A stretch of 64,000 bases of DNA from positions 56,287-120,286 of the forward strand of contig JACTMP010000069.1 in NCBI GenBank assembly GCA_014584575.1. Reading direction: 5' to 3'. This document shows, in pieces, positions 33,319-41,917 of this stretch. The first letter of the stretch is position 1, and every line of letters starts with the position of its first letter. The DNA comes from Chloroflexota bacterium. GTDB taxonomy: Bacteria; Chloroflexota; Anaerolineae; Promineifilales; Promineifilaceae. Position numbers and translations under genes: made by a program. Below the pieces are notes generated by a model that saw nothing but the letters and a program-made list of their open reading frames with translations, had not been told where the DNA came from and did no database searches.

Positions 33319-35490
33319 TTAATGCACCTGCACCGGGTCTTTAATTGCGCCCCGTTCAAACAACGGCGTATCATACCCGGCGTCCCAACCAGATGGGGCG
33401 GTGGTTTTTTCGATGCGCACGGCCGTGTTCTTGTAGTCTGGTATCTTGGCGCGATTATCAATCCGATCCAGCGTTAGCAAATTAGCCGCCGCCTCCGCAA
33501 AGTGAAACGGAATAAAAATCGTCCCGCGTGGTGACCGCTCCGTCACCAACAGCCGCAACGTCACACCGCCCCGCCGCGAACTCACCTGCACCCAATCGCC
33601 CATCACCAACCCCAAATCGTCCGCATCTTTGGGATTCATCTCACACACCGCCTCCGGAAACACCTCCTCAATCTGTGACCGCCCCGTCATGGTGCTGCCA
33701 CTCCAATGGTACAGCACCCGCCCCGTACTCAGGTTAAACGGGTACTGTTCGTCCGGTAATTCAGATTCCGTACCGTACTCCACTTCCCAGAATTTGCCCT
33801 TGCCACGTGGGAATTCCTCGGCAAAGAGGAAGGGCGTACCCGGATGGTCAAAACCGGGGCAGGGCCAATGGACGCCGCCTTCGCGTTCAATCCGTTCGTA
33901 GGTAATGCCCCAAAAATCCGGCGTCACCTGGCGCATCTCCTCCCAAATCTCTTCCGGGCTGGCGTAATCGAAGCCATGCGCCAGGGACAGCCCCAATCGC
34001 TGCTCAATACGCCTGCCCAGGTCACAGAGGATGTGCCAATCGGCGCGGGAGTTACCGACGGGGGTCACGGCCGTGCGACACCGCTGCACTCGCCGATCTG
34101 TGTTCGTAAACGTGCCGTCCTTCTCCGCAAAACTGGTGGCGGGCAAAATCACATCCGCCATTTCGCCCGTCTCGTTGATGAAGATGTCCTGGCAAACCAG
34201 CAGTTCGAGTTGTTCCAAAGCATGGCGGGCGTGGTTCTGGTTCGGCTCGCTCATCATCGGGTTTTCGCCCAGGACAAAGACGGCGCGGACACGGCCGTCG
34301 GCCGCCCCATCCACCATCTCCGTGGCCGTCAAACCAGGGGTTGGATTCAGTTCCACGCCCCAATGCTGTTCAAATTTGGTGCGCACGGCCGTTGCGCTCA
34401 CACTCTGGTACGCCGTAAACACGTTCGGCAGCCCGCCGCTATCCGAGCAGCCCTGCACATTATTCTGGCCGCGCAGCGGATTCAGCCCCGTGCCTGCCTT
34501 GCCCACATGCCCACACATCAACGCCAGATTCACCAGCGACAGGGTGTTATCCGTGCCATGTGTACTCTGGCTGATGCCCATGCCCCAATAAATGGCCGCC
34601 CGCTTGGCCCCGGCGTAAATGCGCGCCGCCTGCCGAATTTGCTCGGCCGGCACACCGCTCACCGACTCCGCCCACTCCGGCGTATATTTTTCCAGCGATT
34701 CCAGATAGTCGTTAAACCCTTCGGTGCGGTTCTGGATAAATTCGTCGTCATACAACTGCTCCTTCACCACCACATGGGCCATCGCCTGGAAAACGGCCAC
34801 ATCCGTACCTGGATTTTGGCGTAGCCAGAGGGTGGCAAAGTTGGTCATATCAATGTGGCGCGGGTCAACCACAATCAATCTGGCCCCATTTTGCCGCACC
34901 GCCCGCTTGAGAAAGTTGGAGATAACCGGATGCGTCTCGGTGGTGTTGCTGCCGGTGACGATGAACGCTTCCAGGTTTTCCATTTCGGCGATGGAGTTGG
35001 ACATGGCGCTGCTGCCGATGGACAACTGCAAACCGGTCACCGACCCGGCGTGGCACAGCCGGGCGCAATGGTCTACGTTGTTGGTGTGCATGAGGGCGCG
35101 GATCAATTTTTGGTAGACGTAGTTGTCTTCGTTGGTCGCTTTGGCGCTGGCGTAGCTGGCGATGGCGTCCCCGCCGTACTGGTTGCGGATGCGCACCAGT
35201 TCATCGGCTACAAAATCGAGCGCCTCATCCCAGGATGCTTCGCGCCAGATCGGTTTGGCGCTACGGCCGTCGGCCCGATTCACGCGAATGAGCGGCGTCT
35301 TCACCCGCCCCGGATGTTTGACGTAATCGGTGCCAAAACGCCCTTTGACGCACAACATCCCATAATTAGGCGCAGCGTCAAAGGGCGCCGTGACGGCAAA
35401 GATGTAATCATCCTTGATATTCAATTCCATCTGGCAGCCCACCCCACAGTAGGGGCAGGTCGTGCGCACCACACGGTCAGGGGAAATCAT
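33319..35490 (-). CDS. Formate dehydrogenase alpha subunit-like molybdopterin oxidoreductase
   Basis: A 723-residue molybdenum/tungsten enzyme. The N-terminus carries an Fe4S4 site in TTCPYCGVGCQMEL with its fourth cysteine in GMLCVKGRFG. The active-site residue is Cys in DHCARLCHAGSVTGL, where some FdhF enzymes have selenocysteine. Bis-MGD-binding regions follow (AFIVTGSNTTETHPV, GMGISQSTHGTDN, LRGQNNVQGCSD, ADVILPATSFAEKDGTFTN), with the dinucleotide-binding C-terminal domain from about residue 585. No accessory Fe-S or NADH subunit is nearby. It may be a cytosolic formate dehydrogenase or a nitrate reductase-like enzyme. Confidence 0.9.
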   Translation of the reverse strand: MISPDRVVRTTCPYCGVGCQMELNIKDDYIFAVTAPFDAAPNYGMLCVKGRFGTDYVKHPGRVKTPLIRVNRADGRSAKPIWREASWDEALDFVADELVRIRNQYGGDAIASYASAKATNEDNYVYQKLIRALMHTNNVDHCARLCHAGSVTGLQLSIGSSAMSNSIAEMENLEAFIVTGSNTTETHPVISNFLKRAVRQNGARLIVVDPRHIDMTNFATLWLRQNPGTDVAVFQAMAHVVVKEQLYDDEFIQNRTEGFNDYLESLEKYTPEWAESVSGVPAEQIRQAARIYAGAKRAAIYWGMGISQSTHGTDNTLSLVNLALMCGHVGKAGTGLNPLRGQNNVQGCSDSGGLPNVFTAYQSVSATAVRTKFEQHWGVELNPTPGLTATEMVDGAADGRVRAVFVLGENPMMSEPNQNHARHALEQLELLVCQDIFINETGEMADVILPATSFAEKDGTFTNTDRRVQRCRTAVTPVGNSRADWHILCDLGRRIEQRLGLSLAHGFDYASPEEIWEEMRQVTPDFWGITYERIEREGGVHWPCPGFDHPGTPFLFAEEFPRGKGKFWEVEYGTESELPDEQYPFNLSTGRVLYHWSGSTMTGRSQIEEVFPEAVCEMNPKDADDLGLVMGDWVQVSSRRGGVTLRLLVTERSPRGTIFIPFHFAEAAANLLTLDRIDNRAKIPDYKNTAVRIEKTTAPSGWDAGYDTPLFERGAIKDPVQVH

Positions 35491-35547
35491 GGCGCACCTC
35501 CTTGTGCAAGTTTACGGTTCAGGTTCAGTTTACTGCCAACATTTGAG

Positions 35548-35600
35548 GAGTGAGCATCCTCAGATGCGAACGGCGGGCATCTGAGGATGCCCACCTCCGC
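35548..35600. repeat. Palindromic repeat, GCATCCTCAGATG family, copy 1
   Basis: GCATCCTCAGATGC (35553-35566) is mirrored by GCATCTGAGGATGC (35577-35590), a 14-bp perfect stem. The flanks GAGTG and CTCCGC match those in the second copy within 39671-39756. Confidence 0.8.
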
Positions 35601-35602
35601 TA

Positions 35603-36142
35603 TCAAACTTTTGAGCCAAATAGGACGATCAATTCTTTCTGTGCAGCCGACAAAATCAAGTCCGGGTTGTTTTGGGATGGGTAGATCTCAGCATCGTGCC
35701 AATATCGTTTGGGCACACTGGTGGCTACACTTACCTTTGTGCCCCGTTCTTGCAACATCTTAACAAGTTCATCTGCTTTGAACAGATAGACAAAATCAAT
35801 GACCCAGGGGCGCACTTCTCCTCTGGATTTACCGGCATTGGCGTGGGGACCTGTCATAACGAGATAGTAATCCGGTTGAAGACCTGGTGATATGGCAAGT
35901 ATGCACTCTTGTTTTCCATACCACTTTACATTAACTGAATATTTGGCAAGTTGTCCACTGGAAAAATAACCATCAACGGCCTTTGCTGCGGCTGATTCCT
36001 GGAGTTGAATGTCGAAAATCTTGGAGGCAATGTATTCGCCGATATGCCCGATCTGGGCAGGACGACCAATGAGGGCAGTTATCTTACCGGCAATCTCATT
36101 TCTCTGCTCAATGAAACCTGCCAATTGGATCAACTCTTCCAT
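35603..36142 (-). CDS. Unknown protein, possible PD-(D/E)XK nuclease fold
   Basis: A 179-residue protein. The stretch IGHIGEYIASKIFDIQLQES, then KAVDGYFSSG and YSVNVKWYGKQECILAI, has the E...D...(I/V)xVK order of restriction-endonuclease-like folds. It recalls DUF6998-type proteins, which carry a similar GEYIAARxLGL opening. The C-terminal half has a second alpha/beta unit (WVIDFVYLFKADELVKMLQE). The resemblance is weak and needs a profile search. It is upstream of the hicAB pair on the same strand. Confidence 0.5.
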   Translation of the reverse strand: MEELIQLAGFIEQRNEIAGKITALIGRPAQIGHIGEYIASKIFDIQLQESAAAKAVDGYFSSGQLAKYSVNVKWYGKQECILAISPGLQPDYYLVMTGPHANAGKSRGEVRPWVIDFVYLFKADELVKMLQERGTKVSVATSVPKRYWHDAEIYPSQNNPDLILSAAQKELIVLFGSKV

Positions 36143-36195
36143 TATTCTGAGCTTATAGAGAAATCAAATAAAGTTCGTACAAACTTTGGCAAGGC

Positions 36196-36229
36196 AGACC
36201 TGACAGGTTTTCTGAAACCTGTCAGGTCT
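36196..36229. repeat. Palindromic repeat, AGACCTGACAGG family, copy 2
   Basis: AGACCTGACAGGTTT (36196-36210) pairs perfectly with 36215-36229 over 15 bp around TCTG. It lies between the hicA stop and the gene at 35603-36142. Its relatives lie at 1294-1327 and 42404-42437. Confidence 0.88.
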
Positions 36230-36257
36230 ATTGTCCGACTTTTAAGTGGTTTCTCCA

Positions 36258-36446
36258 TTATTTGATACCAGGAATTCCTAAATCTTTACAGATTTTTTCG
36301 GCGAGCTTGTCCTTGATTTCGGTATGGCGAGGAATGGTTGTTGAATTTCCATTTTGAGGATTCCAATAGACAGAATGCTTGCTGCCTTCTCGGAGTAATT
36401 CGCAGCCGTTCTTTTGTAAATGACGAAGCAGAGATCGGCGTTTCAT
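36258..36446 (-). CDS. hicA: HicA-type mRNA interferase toxin
   Basis: A 62-residue HicA toxin: MKRRSLLRHLQKNGCELLRE, then GSKHSVYWNPQNGNSTTIPR with the catalytic histidine in GSKH, and the closing KICKDLGIP helix. HicA cleaves mRNA and is held by HicB. Here it is the second gene, starting directly after the hicB stop, the reverse of the usual hicA-hicB order. Confidence 0.9.
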   Translation of the reverse strand: MKRRSLLRHLQKNGCELLREGSKHSVYWNPQNGNSTTIPRHTEIKDKLAEKICKDLGIPGIK

Positions 36447-36665
36447 CTAAACAGCTACAACTAATTCTTCACGAATAATGTTTTTTCCAGTTGATTGTCG
36501 CCGGGTAATTTCCCGGTTTGCTTCAATGATCAACTGGACAGCCTCCTTCAAATTTTCTCTGGCTTCATCCAAAGTTTCACCCTGCGTGTTGGCCCCTGGT
36601 AATTCTTCCACGTAGGCAATCCACCAATCATCTACCTGTTCGTACACGGCCGTAAACCTTTCCAT
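36447..36665 (-). CDS. hicB: HicB-type antitoxin
   Basis: A 72-residue antitoxin with only the HicB-like fold: AVYEQVDDWWIAYVEELPGA and GETLDEARENLKEAVQLIIE. The C-terminal ribbon-helix-helix seen in many HicB proteins is missing, so DNA binding is doubtful. I start at the ATG 36665 (MERFTAV), which has an AGGAG site 9 bases upstream. Its stop abuts the hicA start. Confidence 0.88.
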   Translation of the reverse strand: MERFTAVYEQVDDWWIAYVEELPGANTQGETLDEARENLKEAVQLIIEANREITRRQSTGKNIIREELVVAV

Positions 36666-36678
36666 GCAAAACACTCCT

Positions 36679-37014
36679 TTAACCTGCTCTCACATGCTCT
36701 ACCATCAGTGTAATCATTTCGCTCTCCTCCGTCCAGAGGCGATGCGGCTGCCCGGCCGGCCATTGAATGCGCTGTCCAGCGTGAATGCCTGTCTGCTCGC
36801 CGCCGACGCTGGTGAAACCCTGCCCTTCCAGGCAAATCACGTCAATGTCTATGTCAGCCGCGTGTTCGTGGATGGTGGCGTTGTGGCCGAAACGCAGCAT
36901 GGCCAGGGCTATGTGGTCGCGTTTCAGAAGCGACTTGTAGGCAACGTTGATGCAACCTTCGTAGGGCAAAGGCGTCCAATCAGATTGTTTAACGGGTTGG
37001 ATTTCCAGGGTCAT
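36679..37014 (-). CDS. Cupin domain protein
   Basis: A 111-residue single-domain cupin of the small RmlC-like barrel. The metal-binding first motif reads TIHEHAADIDIDVICLEGQG and the second reads GQRIQWPAGQPHRLWTEE, with two histidines before the glutamate. Such proteins are dioxygenases, isomerases or mere binding proteins; no substrate is evident. It stands 14 bases upstream of the hicB start. Confidence 0.85.
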   Translation of the reverse strand: MTLEIQPVKQSDWTPLPYEGCINVAYKSLLKRDHIALAMLRFGHNATIHEHAADIDIDVICLEGQGFTSVGGEQTGIHAGQRIQWPAGQPHRLWTEESEMITLMVEHVRAG

Positions 37015-37164
37015 GGTCTACCTTCCTCCTAAAAGCTACAAGTCAATACGTGAACAAGGGTGTAGTTATTTGGGCTACGGCCGTCTAGCCGAGAACAACA
37101 GGTCAACCGGTTACCCATCATCCGTATGCCGTTATCCCCCGGCAGTTGCCAACACAGCGTGGTG

Positions 37165-37222
37165 TTAATGACCGATTGCCGATTACCGATTGCCGATCAC
37201 CGATTACCGATTGCCGATCACC
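37165..37222. repeat. Short-period repeat of CCGATTGCCGATTA units
   Basis: About five copies of an 8- to 9-base unit (CCGATTGCC, CCGATTACC, CCGATCACC) follow each other next to the end of the histidine kinase gene. Similar arrays lie at 26110-26145, 32070-32098 and 47878-47915. Confidence 0.8.
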
Positions 37223-39581
37223 ACTCACCAGCTTGATGAGCGGGCAGGGTGATGAGAAAGGTAGCGCCCTCACCCGGCATGCTGTGGGCGGTTATAGAAC
37301 CGCCGTGCCGTTTGACAATTTTCTGGCAGATAGCCAGACCCACGCCGGTGCCGTCGTATTCTTCACGGCCGTGCAGCCGCTGAAACACGCCAAATATGCG
37401 ATCCAGGTACTTTTCCTCGAAGCCAATGCCATTGTCGCGCACACTAATAGTCACATTGCCACGTTCGGCCGGCTGGCTGTAGATGTGTACAACCGGGGGG
37501 CGGCCCGGCTCAATGAATTTGAGTGCATTGCTGAGCAGGTTCAAGAAAAGTTGCCGCATTTGGGTGGCGTCGGCGTCAATAACGGGCAGGTAGTCTAGCT
37601 GGATGGTGGCGTTGGTTTCTTCGATGCGCATTTCCAGGTCGGCAAGCACGGCCGTGAGTACGCCATTCAAATCTACGGCGGCAAACGGCCGTGCCTGGGT
37701 GGTCACCCGCGAATAAGCCAGCAAATCCACAATCAACGTCTGCATCCGGCCAGCCGCCTGCTGCATCCGTTCCAGATAAACCAATCCGCGCTCATCTAGT
37801 TGGTCGGCATAACGCGCCTGCAACCGGTCGCCAAAGGTCAGAATTTTGCGCAGCGGTTCTTGCAAATCGTGGGAAGCGGCATAAGCGAACTCTTGCAAAT
37901 CCTGGTTACTGCGCGCCAACTCCTGAGAGTGGCGCTGTACGTTTTCGTGCAGGCGAGCATTTTCCAGAGCAATGGCTGCCTGGGCTGCCAGCAGCGTCAA
38001 TAATTCAGCGTCGGCGTCCGTAAAAGCATGTGGTTGCCCTTTGGCAACACTAATAGCGCCCTGGACGACGCTGCCCCAAAAGATGGGGACGCCGAGAATG
38101 GAGGCATCTCTCAAATTTGTCTCAAACTCTGGCGTATGGCCATGATAGGCCGAATAGTTAGTCACAACGAGGGGTTCCCCACTTTCCCACACCGCGCCAA
38201 TGACATCCTGTCCCCTGGCGATGGTCGTGCCCACAGGTAACGTGCCTTTGTGGCTGGCTACCAGTTGCAACACATCCTGGTCGGGCTGATAAAGCCACAG
38301 CGCGCCTTTGTCGCCATTCAGGATTTCCACAGAATGGGAGATGATAGATTGCAGCAGCGAAGGCAGGTCTAGCTGAGCCATTATTTCTAGCCCTACCTGG
38401 CGCAGCGCCTCTAGTTGTGTTTTTTGCTGGCGCAGTAAGTTTTCTGTCTTTTTTTGTTTGGTGATGTCGGTGGCGATGCCAGCCAGGGCATAGGGATGGC
38501 CAGTTTCATCAAACAGCGGAAATTTGATTGTGATATAGGTGGTACTGTCAGCATTTTCCGCCGGGTTTTCTTCAAATTGGATAGGGGCGCCGCTTTGAAG
38601 AACAGTCAGGTCGTTTTGCCGTATGATATTGGCGACGGCCGTTGGCAGCAGGTCATGATCAGTGCGCCCCAAGATTTTGTCGCGGGTTAATCGGATCGCT
38701 TTTTCAAAAGGGGCATTTACCATGACGTAACGGCCGTCTAAATCCTTGACAAATATCAGGGCGGTGCTGTTTTCAATCAACCCCTGTAACAACTGCTGGT
38801 TGGCACGCTGTTCTTCTTCCGCTTTGATACGGTCGGTGATGTTGACGGCCTGACCAATGAGATGGAGCGGACGGCCGTCGGCGTTCCGTTCTAACACCAC
38901 TTGCAGCAGCGCATAAACGGTCTCGCCATCTTTACGATTGTACCGTTTTTCGAAGAAGAAGCTGGCAATTTCGCCATCCAGCAATTGCTGGATTAGTTGC
39001 AAATTGGCGGGCCGATCATCCGGGTGGGTGATGTCTACCAGCGTCATCTGCTGTAATTCGGCGGGTGTGTATCCCATGGTGTCACAATAAGCCTGGTTGA
39101 CGCGCAAGAAACGGCCGTCGGGTGCGGCAATTGCCATGCCAATGGGCGCCTGCTCAAACAGCAGCCGGAATTGTCTTTCATTGGCTTTCAGTTCAGCATA
39201 CAACAGCCGCTCTTTTTGCCGCTGTTCTTCTTCCAAAAAAAGTAAATAACGGCGAAAGAGCAACAGAGCGATGGACATGACGGTCAATTGCAACAGCGGA
39301 CGGGCAAAGGTTTCCACGTAGGGCACAACGGGCAATAGCCAGTAGAATGACAGGATGATGGACAGGACGGCCGTGATCTGGAGGAGAGACTGACGGAGTG
39401 TTAACAAAAGGCTGCCCAATAAGATACCGGGCAGCAGCCAGAGGAGGGTGGCATGAACTGCCAATGGGGAAAAATCGCCGCGACTAAACAGGACGATGAA
39501 TGGAATGGCAGTAATAATCACCACCAGCCCGATGGTCGCCCATTTTGCCCCTACTTTTTCCTCATTCCCAATATCCTTCAT
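37218..39581 (-). CDS. Hybrid-input sensor histidine kinase (membrane, PAS-PAS-GAF)
   Basis: A 787-residue membrane kinase. Four to five membrane helices occupy the first 110 residues (ATIGLVVIITAIPFIVLF and following). They are followed by two PAS domains (FRLLFEQAPIGMAIAAPDGR; LIENSTALIFVKDLDGRY), a GAF domain (LPSLLQSIISHSVEILNGDK), the phospho-acceptor histidine in FAYAASHDLQEPLRKILTF, and the ATPase with RQLFLNLLSNALKFIEP and VRDNGIGFEEKYLDRIF. This is the phytochrome-like/bacteriophytochrome-type kinase group. No response regulator is adjacent. MKDIGN (39581) is the likelier start. Confidence 0.9.
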   Translation of the reverse strand: MKDIGNEEKVGAKWATIGLVVIITAIPFIVLFSRGDFSPLAVHATLLWLLPGILLGSLLLTLRQSLLQITAVLSIILSFYWLLPVVPYVETFARPLLQLTVMSIALLLFRRYLLFLEEEQRQKERLLYAELKANERQFRLLFEQAPIGMAIAAPDGRFLRVNQAYCDTMGYTPAELQQMTLVDITHPDDRPANLQLIQQLLDGEIASFFFEKRYNRKDGETVYALLQVVLERNADGRPLHLIGQAVNITDRIKAEEEQRANQQLLQGLIENSTALIFVKDLDGRYVMVNAPFEKAIRLTRDKILGRTDHDLLPTAVANIIRQNDLTVLQSGAPIQFEENPAENADSTTYITIKFPLFDETGHPYALAGIATDITKQKKTENLLRQQKTQLEALRQVGLEIMAQLDLPSLLQSIISHSVEILNGDKGALWLYQPDQDVLQLVASHKGTLPVGTTIARGQDVIGAVWESGEPLVVTNYSAYHGHTPEFETNLRDASILGVPIFWGSVVQGAISVAKGQPHAFTDADAELLTLLAAQAAIALENARLHENVQRHSQELARSNQDLQEFAYAASHDLQEPLRKILTFGDRLQARYADQLDERGLVYLERMQQAAGRMQTLIVDLLAYSRVTTQARPFAAVDLNGVLTAVLADLEMRIEETNATIQLDYLPVIDADATQMRQLFLNLLSNALKFIEPGRPPVVHIYSQPAERGNVTISVRDNGIGFEEKYLDRIFGVFQRLHGREEYDGTGVGLAICQKIVKRHGGSITAHSMPGEGATFLITLPAHQAGEW

Positions 39582-39670
39582 ACGCCTATCCCTATTACCA
39601 GTACCCAACTCCCTTTGTTTGCGTCATACTTAAAGTATAAACCCGACTTGCGGTTGAAGATGAACAATTC

Positions 39671-39756
39671 TCAGTAGATCGAAATGGGACGAGTGGGCAT
39701 CCTTAGATGTTCACCGGTTCCCATCTGAGGATGTGAACTCCGCTTCGATCTACTGA
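39671..39756. mobile_element. 86-bp palindromic MITE-like element
   Basis: Perfect 13-bp ends (TCAGTAGATCGAA, 39671-39683; TTCGATCTACTGA, 39744-39756) enclose an imperfect inner inverted repeat around GGGCATCCTTAGATG and CATCTGAGGATG. The inner part is homologous to the repeat at 35548-35600. It lies 14 bases upstream of the ABC transporter's ribosome-binding site. Confidence 0.75.
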
Positions 39757-39778
39757 TTCTAGAAAAAACGGAGGCATG

Positions 39779-41797
39779 ATGGCATTTCATGGCGCAGGCT
39801 GGTGGGCCTATATCTCACACGATGAAAAAAACGAACGTCCGACGATATCCAGGGCGCTATTATACCGGGTTTGGGAATTTGCACGGCCGTATCGCCTCAA
39901 AACGCTCGCCCTCATTTTCACCATCTTACTCATTACCGCGCTGACGCTGCTCTCACCGCTGCTGCTGCGCCAGTTGATAGATGTGGCCATTCCTGACAAA
40001 GATATGAGCCGATTGACCTTACTGGCCTTTGCCATGGTAGCCATTCCGCTGGTAAATGGGTTGATCGGCATCTGGCAGCGCAAACTCAACTCCGAAATTG
40101 GCGAGGGCGTCATTTACGACTTGCGGCGCGCCCTCTATGCCCATATGCAGCGCATGTCGCTGCGCTTTTTCACCGAGACCCGCACCGGCGAACTGATGTC
40201 CCGCCTGAACAACGACGTGATTGGGGCGCAGCGCGCCGTCAGCGAGACTATCGTCACCATTGTCACCAACATCATCTTTCTCATCGGCAGCCTGGCGATC
40301 ATGTTTGCCCTGGAATGGCGACTGACGCTGTTGGGGCTGGCCATTCTGCCGCTGTTTGTGCTGCCGGCGCGGCGGATTGGGCGGCGGCTGCGGGCGCTGC
40401 ACCGGCAATCGCTGGAATACAACGCCGAGATGAACGCCACCATGAACGAGACGCTCAACGTCAGCGGGGCGATGTTGGTAAAGCTGTTTGGGCGGGAGAA
40501 GCAGGAGATGGCGCGCTTCGGCAAAGATGGGGCCATGGTGCGCGATATTGGCGTTCAGCAGGCGGTGGTCAGCCGCACCTTTTTTATGATGTTGGGTGTG
40601 GTGGGGGCGGTGGGCACGGCCGTAGTCTATTGGGTCGGTGGTTACATGGCCATTGCCGATGCCCTGACGGTGGGTACGATTGTGGCGTTGGGCGCGTACC
40701 TGACCCAGGTGTACAGCCCACTCATGGCGCTGACCAACGCCCCGGTGGAGTTTGCCCAGAGTATGGTCAGTTTTGAGCGGGTGTTTGAAGTGCTGGACAT
40801 TCCCGTTGAAATCCAGGAAAAACCGTCAGCCGTCACGTTGGATGCGGTAGACGGCCGTATTCAATTCCAAAACGTCTCCTTCAGCTACCAGAAAGAGGGG
40901 GATCGCGTGGGGCTGGCAGAAGTGGCCCGCCTGGGTTGGGGCGGTGACCGCGAGGCGTATCTGAAACGAGGCAAAGAGCGCCAGCAAGAAGACGACCCCC
41001 AAAAGGGGGAGGCCAAAGAGGGGCAAAATGGACAGTCGGTTAACGGCCGTGCCCTTGCCGATGTGAATTTTGGCGAACCGGCCGAATTGACCCCGGAAAA
41101 ACGATACGCTCTGCAAGACATCTCTTTCACCATCGAACCGGGCCAACTGGTGGCGCTGGTTGGCCCCAGCGGCGCGGGCAAGACGACCGTCACCTACCTG
41201 CTGCCCCGGTTGTATGATCCTACAGACGGCCGTATTGTGATTGACGGCCGTGACCTCAAAGATGTCACTCTGGAGTCGCTGGCGGCCAACATCGGCATGG
41301 TCACGCAAGAAAGCTACCTCTTCTACGACACCATCCGTGCCAACCTGCTCTACGCCCGCCCCCAGGCCGGCGAAGCCGAGATGGTCGCCGCCGCCAAAGC
41401 CGCCAACATCCACGACTTCATCATGAGCCTGCCCGACCGCTACGACACCGTTGTCGGCGAACGCGGTTACCGCCTCAGCGGCGGCGAACGCCAGCGCATT
41501 GCCATCGCCCGCGTCGTCCTCAAAAACCCGCGCATCCTGGTGCTGGACGAGGCCACCTCCCACCTGGATTCCGTCTCCGAGGCGCTGATTCAGGAAGCGT
41601 TGCAGCGCATCATGCAGGGGCGCAGCAGCCTGGTTATTGCCCACCGTCTCTCCACCATCCTGGCCGCCGACAAAATCCTGGTCATGGACAAAGGCCGCCT
41701 GATAGAGCAGGGCAAACACGAGGAATTACTGGCGCAGGGTGGCCTCTACGCCACGTTGTATGAGACACAATTTAAGCCTGTAGAATCTCTGTTATAG
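39779..41797 (+). CDS. ABC exporter, fused permease and ATPase
   Basis: A 672-residue half-transporter of the ABCB/MsbA type. Six membrane helices are spread over residues 25-320. The ATPase has Walker A in LVGPSGAGKTTVTYLL, the signature LSGGERQRIAIARV, Walker B in ILVLDEATSHLD and the H-loop in VIAHRLSTIL. Between the first NBD strand (FQNVSFSYQ) and the A-loop region (YALQDISFTIEPGQ) lies an unusual 70-residue charged insert (about residues 370-440). Such exporters move lipids, peptides or drugs. GGAGG at 39770-39774 is too close to the ATG at 39776, so I take the ATG at 39779. Confidence 0.9.
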   Translation: MAFHGAGWWAYISHDEKNERPTISRALLYRVWEFARPYRLKTLALIFTILLITALTLLSPLLLRQLIDVAIPDKDMSRLTLLAFAMVAIPLVNGLIGIWQRKLNSEIGEGVIYDLRRALYAHMQRMSLRFFTETRTGELMSRLNNDVIGAQRAVSETIVTIVTNIIFLIGSLAIMFALEWRLTLLGLAILPLFVLPARRIGRRLRALHRQSLEYNAEMNATMNETLNVSGAMLVKLFGREKQEMARFGKDGAMVRDIGVQQAVVSRTFFMMLGVVGAVGTAVVYWVGGYMAIADALTVGTIVALGAYLTQVYSPLMALTNAPVEFAQSMVSFERVFEVLDIPVEIQEKPSAVTLDAVDGRIQFQNVSFSYQKEGDRVGLAEVARLGWGGDREAYLKRGKERQQEDDPQKGEAKEGQNGQSVNGRALADVNFGEPAELTPEKRYALQDISFTIEPGQLVALVGPSGAGKTTVTYLLPRLYDPTDGRIVIDGRDLKDVTLESLAANIGMVTQESYLFYDTIRANLLYARPQAGEAEMVAAAKAANIHDFIMSLPDRYDTVVGERGYRLSGGERQRIAIARVVLKNPRILVLDEATSHLDSVSEALIQEALQRIMQGRSSLVIAHRLSTILAADKILVMDKGRLIEQGKHEELLAQGGLYATLYETQFKPVESLL

Positions 41798-41842
41798 AAG
41801 GAACTGCTGGATAATCGGTCTTGCCAACCAACGGCTAATATA

Positions 41843-41871
41843 TTGACAGAAGGGAACATTTGTTCTAAAAT
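41843..41871 (+). promoter_or_regulatory. Sigma-70 promoter with LexA-type operator
   Basis: TTGACA (41843-41848) and TAAAAT (41866-41871) are 17 bases apart. The palindrome GAACATTTGTTC (41854-41865) fills the spacer and matches the Gram-positive-type LexA box GAAC-N4-GTTC. A bound repressor would block polymerase directly. The gene starts at 41918. Confidence 0.75.
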
Positions 41872-41917
41872 TTCCCCCACTTGTTTAGCAACAACCCAAA
41901 CAACTTTAAGGAAGCAT

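Noticed and set aside
33844..34824. A 326-codon plus-strand frame inside the molybdoenzyme gene
   Set aside because: A shadow of the formate dehydrogenase-like gene with His/Arg-rich composition.
33319..35490. Selenocysteine in the formate dehydrogenase-like gene
   Set aside because: The active-site codon encodes cysteine (CARLCHAG), so no UGA recoding is needed here.
36160..37230. Possible CRISPR array from the repeated CCGATTACC units and the palindromes
   Set aside because: Units are 8-10 bases without spacers of uniform length, and no cas gene is near.
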